From contig CAKQVW010000002.1 of assembly GCA_934277865.1 (NCBI GenBank), positions 1 through 43,061 on the forward strand: a stretch of DNA of 43,061 bases, in the 5' to 3' direction. This document shows positions 40,101 to 43,061 of the stretch, in pieces. The notes under the pieces were generated by a model that saw nothing but the letters and a program-made list of their open reading frames with translations, made no database searches and had not been told where the DNA came from. Both the position numbers and the translations under genes were made by a program. This stretch comes from an uncultured Pseudobdellovibrionaceae bacterium. Its GTDB lineage: Bacteria > Bdellovibrionota > Bdellovibrionia > Bdellovibrionales > JAMPXM01. Each line of letters starts with the position of its first letter. The first letter of the stretch is position 1.

Positions 40101-41002
40101 ACGCAGACCTTCCCGCCGGTGAGGGCGCGCAAGGCGGTGCGTTGATCTTCAGGCAAATCCGTCGGCCGAACTGGTCGCCTGACAGCGGTTGTTTGCTCCG
40201 AATCTTCGATTAGCGGCGCATTAGGACCCGCAGGTGGAGGTTTTCCCTTGGTCCCGTCTTTTGGGTCCTCGAAATCGCGCCAGCGCTCTTTGCCTTCTTC
40301 ACCGACAAACGTGGACCACTTCAGGATGTACTTGCGGTCGCGGCCCTCGACGCGACATCGACTCCCGTAGTTCGACGCAGCTCGTGCAAACCTGTCGAAG
40401 TCAGCCTGGCTTCTGATGCGCTGCTTAAGTAAGGCCATACCCTCATCCTTGCCCTCCTTCCTCGGGTACCCGGCGTAAACCTTTTCAAAATTGAAGTCGG
40501 CAGCCGCCGGCTGCATGTTTGTTTGTTTGTCTGTTTGTTTGTTTGTTTGTAGTGAGACAGAGTTGAAAGTTATGGATCCGTCAGGTGAAGTTATGGATCC
40601 ATGACTTGAAGTTATGTCACCGCTCGGTAACCGCTCGGTAACCGACTGGTTACCAGTCGGTGTCGGGTGGTTACCGACTGGTAACCGATCGGTGTCATAG
40701 CTCAAAATTACGGCATCGTTTGGTTCTTTCGCGAGCTTCTCGAGTGCATCGATCATCACCTCCATTGCGACCCCAAAAGTCTTCGCAAAGTAGTCGGCTG
40801 AGAACGGGATCGTCCCTATGCCCTTTTTCGACGCGTATCCGAGCAAACAAACCCAAAACCATTTCTGCTCGATAGTTAAGCCGTGCAGTGTCTCGCTGTA
40901 CGCGATTGAATTCTCGAGACGGAACCAAGTGTGTTGTTTGCGATCTCGCCGCGGCTGATAGGTGTCCCAGTTTTTAATTGTGATCGTCGTGATCGTAGCC
41001 AT
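40097..41002 (-). CDS. O-like replication initiator
   Basis: 301 residues from the ATG at 41002 (MATITTITIKNWDTYQPRRD) with GAGGGGG upstream; the frame opens to 41188 through non-coding sequence. The first 110 residues form a winged-helix domain (KQHTWFRLENSIAYSETLHG, later FSADYFAKTFGVAMEVMIDA) like replisome-organiser proteins. A low-complexity linker (about 120-175) is encoded by the DNA repeats. The C-terminal part (about 178-260) is helical with YPRKEGKDEGMALLKQRIR and a WSTFVGEE segment, as in many phage initiators. Expected to bind the origin within its own gene and recruit the loader. Confidence 0.85.
   Translation of the reverse strand: MATITTITIKNWDTYQPRRDRKQHTWFRLENSIAYSETLHGLTIEQKWFWVCLLGYASKKGIGTIPFSADYFAKTFGVAMEVMIDALEKLAKEPNDAVILSYDTDRLPVGNHPTPTGNQSVTERLPSGDITSSHGSITSPDGSITFNSVSLQTNKQTDKQTNMQPAAADFNFEKVYAGYPRKEGKDEGMALLKQRIRSQADFDRFARAASNYGSRCRVEGRDRKYILKWSTFVGEEGKERWRDFEDPKDGTKGKPPPAGPNAPLIEDSEQTTAVRRPVRPTDLPEDQRTALRALTGGKVCV
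40517..40696. other. Candidate replication origin inside the initiator gene
   Basis: Three repeat types lie in order. Seven tandem 10-11-bp iterons occupy 40621-40696 (consensus CGnyyGGTnnC, the first two being identical CGCTCGGTAAC). Then come 21-bp direct repeats with the core GTTATGGATCC at 40569 and 40590 and a diverged third copy at 40611. Then a TGTT-repeat tract (40517-40550) is strongly asymmetric in purines and pyrimidines. The 11-bp period is not a multiple of three, so the iterons are not a by-product of a peptide repeat. The plan (iterons, then easily melted DNA, inside the O gene) is that of ori-lambda. Confidence 0.72.
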
Positions 41003-41112
41003 AGTGATGCGCCCCCTCGCGCAAACCGTTGGTGTTTCATGATGAAAAGTTGGAGATCGGAAAAGGTGGCGGATCGCGACCTTCAGAGTGCTCAAAAATG
41101 AGCCAACGAATT

Positions 41113-41140
41113 TGTGGACCACTTGTGGACCACTTCTCGA
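41113..41140. other. Right arm-type integrase sites
   Basis: The 19-bp TGTGGACCACTTGTGGACC recurs here exactly as at 5865-5883 and again continues with TTCTCG after two bases. It is about 165 bases inside attR, against about 60 bases inside attL, an asymmetric spacing typical of arm sites. The stretch 41003-41302 holds this, a CTCGAA-CCAA-TTCGAG dyad (41248-41263) and no gene. Confidence 0.6.
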
Positions 41141-41302
41141 ACCCACGTTTGGAAACGAATGGGAACAAAAAGGCACAAATTGGAACAATACTCAGATGCA
41201 ATTTAGCTAGGGGAAATGGGTGATTTCTGAGGCGTTTTTTGGCTGTACTCGAACCAATTCGAGGAAAACGCTGAAACCCAATCCAATTGTATTTGAAGAT
41301 AG

Positions 41303-41319
41303 TGGAGGTGGTAGAGGGA
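41303..41319. other. attR: attR core (3' end of tRNA-Cys)
   Basis: TGGAGGTGGTAGAGGGA, identical to 5788-5804, covers CCA, discriminator, 3' acceptor strand and part of the T arm of the tRNA on the minus strand. The phage attP restored the 3' end and kept the tRNA functional. Confidence 0.9.
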
Positions 41320-41376
41320 TTCGCACCCCCGTACGCGGATTTGCAGTCCGCTGCCTAACTCCTCGGCCATACCACC
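41303..41376 (-). tRNA. tRNA-Cys(GCA)
   Basis: 74 nt with encoded CCA. Acceptor stem GGTGGTA/TACCACC pairs fully, discriminator T as usual for Cys, anticodon stem GCGGA/TCCGC around loop CTGCAAA (anticodon GCA), T stem GGGGG/CCCTC with one G-T pair. The 3' part is the attR core. The T loop reads TGCGAAT where TTCGAAT is usual, a small deviation. Promoter at 41445-41473. Confidence 0.95.
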
Positions 41377-41444
41377 GCGAAAGACGACCTTTAACGCTCC
41401 CAAGTGACAAAAAAGGTCCCTGGTTTTGAAAGGCTTAGAGACCA

Positions 41445-41473
41445 TTCATAGTGAAGAGCTTGCTTTCGGTCAA
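41445..41473 (-). promoter_or_regulatory. Promoter of tRNA-Cys
   Basis: On the minus strand TTGACC (41473-41468), a 17-base spacer and TATGAA (41450-41445) form a sigma70-type promoter about 70 bases before the tRNA 5' end. The region 41377-41545 otherwise holds only the upstream part of the next gene. Confidence 0.55.
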
Positions 41474-41545
41474 ACTGGAATGGCTTAAGTCTCGCACGAA
41501 ATGCAACACTTAGATGTCGATTTCCGGAATTCCGAGGAGCCCCCC

Positions 41546-43061
41546 GTGAAGACTCAGTTGAAGCCCCAGACCAAAAATCCCAGCCTGACCGGCGCTCTGA
41601 ACGTGACCTTGGCCATGACCTTGGCCCTGGCTCCGATTGCCTCCAATACAGGCAACCACGCGCAAACCGGCCTGGGGCTTGGCCTACAAAGCGCCCTCGC
41701 ACAGGCCAATAACCGAGCCACACCCAATTCCAAAGTCGCCGTGCTCTTAATCTTAGCCGCACGTGAGGAAAACGCAGGCAAAGCCTTGGAGCTTCTCAAG
41801 CAAGCCCGCGAGGAGCTCAATCGTGAGCAGCTTTCTGGCGAGCAAGCTGGCCGCGTATTGGCCGCCATTGATGCCTTGGAAGCCAAGATTCGCCGTCGCC
41901 TCCCACCACCGGCCCCTTCGCAGGAAACATCCCCTTCGGGCACTGGCCCCCTGCTGACAGGAACACTGCCGACCATCGCCAATCTCGGAACCGAAATCGG
42001 CGCAAGCCCTTCCAATACTCACAACTCCGCGGCAGAAGCCTTGCCAGAAAAAGAAATCGAAAAGGTTCTCAGCGACAATCCAGAAGTGCGCGAAGCGCTT
42101 TGGGAGATCTCACAAGGCCGTTTGGCTCGCGACACGTCCAACCTTGATGGCATCATTCGCGAGCGAACTGGCATGACGCCTCTTGAGCACGACGAGGCCG
42201 AGGCCATGATTCTTGCGATGGGAAATCAGCCAGGCCCGTTCCTCCAACTGCTTGATCGGCTCAACATGATGAATCTCGATGTCAGCGGCGCCAATCTTCG
42301 CCTCAAACAAGAGTTCGACGGCGTTTCTATCGACACGCTCGCAGAAAAACTCATCCAAGACGCCACCAAGTACTCGATCCCAGTCGGTGTTCTTCAAGGA
42401 GTCTTGACCGATGTTGGAATGACCGGCCGCATGCTTGGTCTCTCCAGCGAAGTTCTGATGACATTTGTTATCAATGCCAACCTCGCGCTTCGCCTCTCCG
42501 ATCTCTACGGCATCGAGATGAACAACTCGGAAAAAGAGATCGTTCTTCTCATCGTGTTTTCGGCCGCCAAAGTCGCCGGCCAGTACGGCATCGCCAACAA
42601 GGCCACAACAGGCATGCTCTCGGGTTTTGGAAAACGTCTTGGCGAATTGAAGTACGTCGGAAAGCCCGGCGAGTTTGTGAATTTCGTGAAAGCCATGCTT
42701 CGGCAGCCGGCGATTGCCAAAGCGGCAGGCCCGGTTGCGGCCGAAGTGCTTGCGGCGGTTGATGCCGACAAAGATGCCAAACCGGCTCCGACCGAGAACA
42801 AGGCGGACACCAAGGCCGACCCGAAGGCCACCAAAGATGGCCTGATCAAAAAGATGGCGTCTCGAATCAACTTCGTGAGTTTGTTAAAAGGCACGGTTCA
42901 CGGCGCACGTTCGGCGGTTGAAACCTACACCTTGGGACAAGCGGCAAAATACATCTTCAAGGCCGCGCACGAGTCCAAACGTGCGATCCACAACGACAAC
43001 TTCCGCCGTTTCCTCATGACTCCTTCGGGCGAAGGATTTTTAAAGCTCATGGTGCTCTCGA
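41546..43061 (+). CDS. Large host protein with signal-like N-terminus (3' end outside window)
   Basis: GTG start with GAGGAG six bases upstream; 505 residues are visible and the frame runs off the window. Residues about 10-33 (LTGALNVTLAMTLALAPIAS) form a signal-peptide-like or membrane segment. A helical region follows (KVAVLLILAAREENAGKALE, then LLKQAREELNREQL), a Pro/Ser/Thr-rich linker (about 110-160), and a long helical part with Gly/Ala-rich segments (EKEIVLLIVFSAAKVAGQYG). A Lys/Asp/Ala-rich insert (about 408-432) lies in the C-terminal half. No domain recognised; an envelope-associated helical protein is likely. GC is higher by eye than in the left flank. Confidence 0.75.
   Translation, partial: MKTQLKPQTKNPSLTGALNVTLAMTLALAPIASNTGNHAQTGLGLGLQSALAQANNRATPNSKVAVLLILAAREENAGKALELLKQAREELNREQLSGEQAGRVLAAIDALEAKIRRRLPPPAPSQETSPSGTGPLLTGTLPTIANLGTEIGASPSNTHNSAAEALPEKEIEKVLSDNPEVREALWEISQGRLARDTSNLDGIIRERTGMTPLEHDEAEAMILAMGNQPGPFLQLLDRLNMMNLDVSGANLRLKQEFDGVSIDTLAEKLIQDATKYSIPVGVLQGVLTDVGMTGRMLGLSSEVLMTFVINANLALRLSDLYGIEMNNSEKEIVLLIVFSAAKVAGQYGIANKATTGMLSGFGKRLGELKYVGKPGEFVNFVKAMLRQPAIAKAAGPVAAEVLAAVDADKDAKPAPTENKADTKADPKATKDGLIKKMASRINFVSLLKGTVHGARSAVETYTLGQAAKYIFKAAHESKRAIHNDNFRRFLMTPSGEGFLKLMVLS

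Larger units (their letters stand above)
5788..41319. mobile_element. Lambda-like siphovirus prophage integrated in tRNA-Cys
   Basis: A 17-bp perfect direct repeat bounds the element and coincides with the 3' end of a tRNA-Cys gene at the right. Inside lie integrase, excisionase-like gene, cro/cI-like switch, replication genes, lambda-type terminase, portal, gpW, protease-capsid, neck, tail tube, G/GT, tape measure, fibres and endolysin. All modules needed for a temperate siphovirus are present, and no structural gene looks broken, so the prophage may be functional. Nearly all genes are on the minus strand; the exceptions are the cI-like repressor, a BrnT/BrnA pair and a transposase-like gene. 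A tape-measure product of about 718 residues would, at the usual 1.5 angstrom per residue, predict a tail of roughly 0.1 micrometre (inference). Confidence 0.93.

Noticed and set aside
40517..40550. CRISPR-like or microsatellite array
   Set aside because: Only four-base units with no spacers; explained as part of the initiator gene/origin.

Overview
The window is a nearly complete, lambda-like tailed-phage prophage (siphovirus architecture, about 35.5 kb) integrated into the 3' end of a tRNA-Cys(GCA) gene, with short stretches of bacterial chromosome on both sides. The two ends are fixed by a 17-bp perfect direct repeat (5788-5804 and 41303-41319). The right copy is exactly the last 17 nt of the tRNA, including its encoded CCA. 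The host cannot be named from the sequence. The signal peptides, lipoprotein signals and lambda-type morphogenesis genes fit a Gram-negative bacterium of mid GC; Bdellovibrionota or Proteobacteria would be reasonable, but that is a guess.

Left flank (1-5787): the C-terminal 1.2 kb-residue part of a very large protein, probably a STAND-type NTPase of the kind found in defence loci; a convergent gene with an N-terminal Glyoxalase_8-like domain; and a leftward two-gene unit (tandem-HTH regulator plus a 61-residue hydrophobic/Cys peptide) with operator-like repeats upstream.

Prophage, left arm (5788-9896): attL, integrase arm-type sites, tyrosine integrase, an excisionase-like HTH gene, small early genes, and a divergent cro/cI-like switch with a dyad operator in between. 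A strong terminator-like hairpin follows cro. Next (9897-11956) come a BRCT-domain gene, an unknown gene, and a rightward BrnT/BrnA toxin-antitoxin pair whose near-consensus promoter would give a leaderless toxin mRNA.

Late region (11959-34701, all leftward, so read from right to left): a 30-residue histone-H1-like peptide, small genes, a GpZ-like protein, terminase small and large subunits, gpW-like connector, portal, protease-capsid fusion, FII-like neck protein, U-like tail terminator, tail tube, G/GT tail chaperones with a -1 frameshift site, tape measure, tail tip, fibres/adhesins, then an M15 endolysin cassette.

Early region (35907-41002, leftward): an O-like replication initiator carrying iterons and a repeat tract inside its coding sequence (the likely origin), an AAA+ ATPase (likely helicase loader), a dNMP kinase, and a chain of very small start-stop-coupled genes, many with Cys/His metal-binding patterns, one tiny lipoprotein and one tiny membrane protein. 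Between early and late regions sits a rightward IS1595-type transposase homologue that has lost all three expected catalytic acidic residues.

Almost all phage genes run leftward. When the prophage excises, attP joins the integrase operon directly to the replication operon, so the circular genome would read cro, int, attP, replication, then late genes in one direction; integration cuts this path. The right flank (41320-43061) holds the body of the tRNA, its promoter, and the start of a large secreted or envelope-associated host protein that runs off the window.
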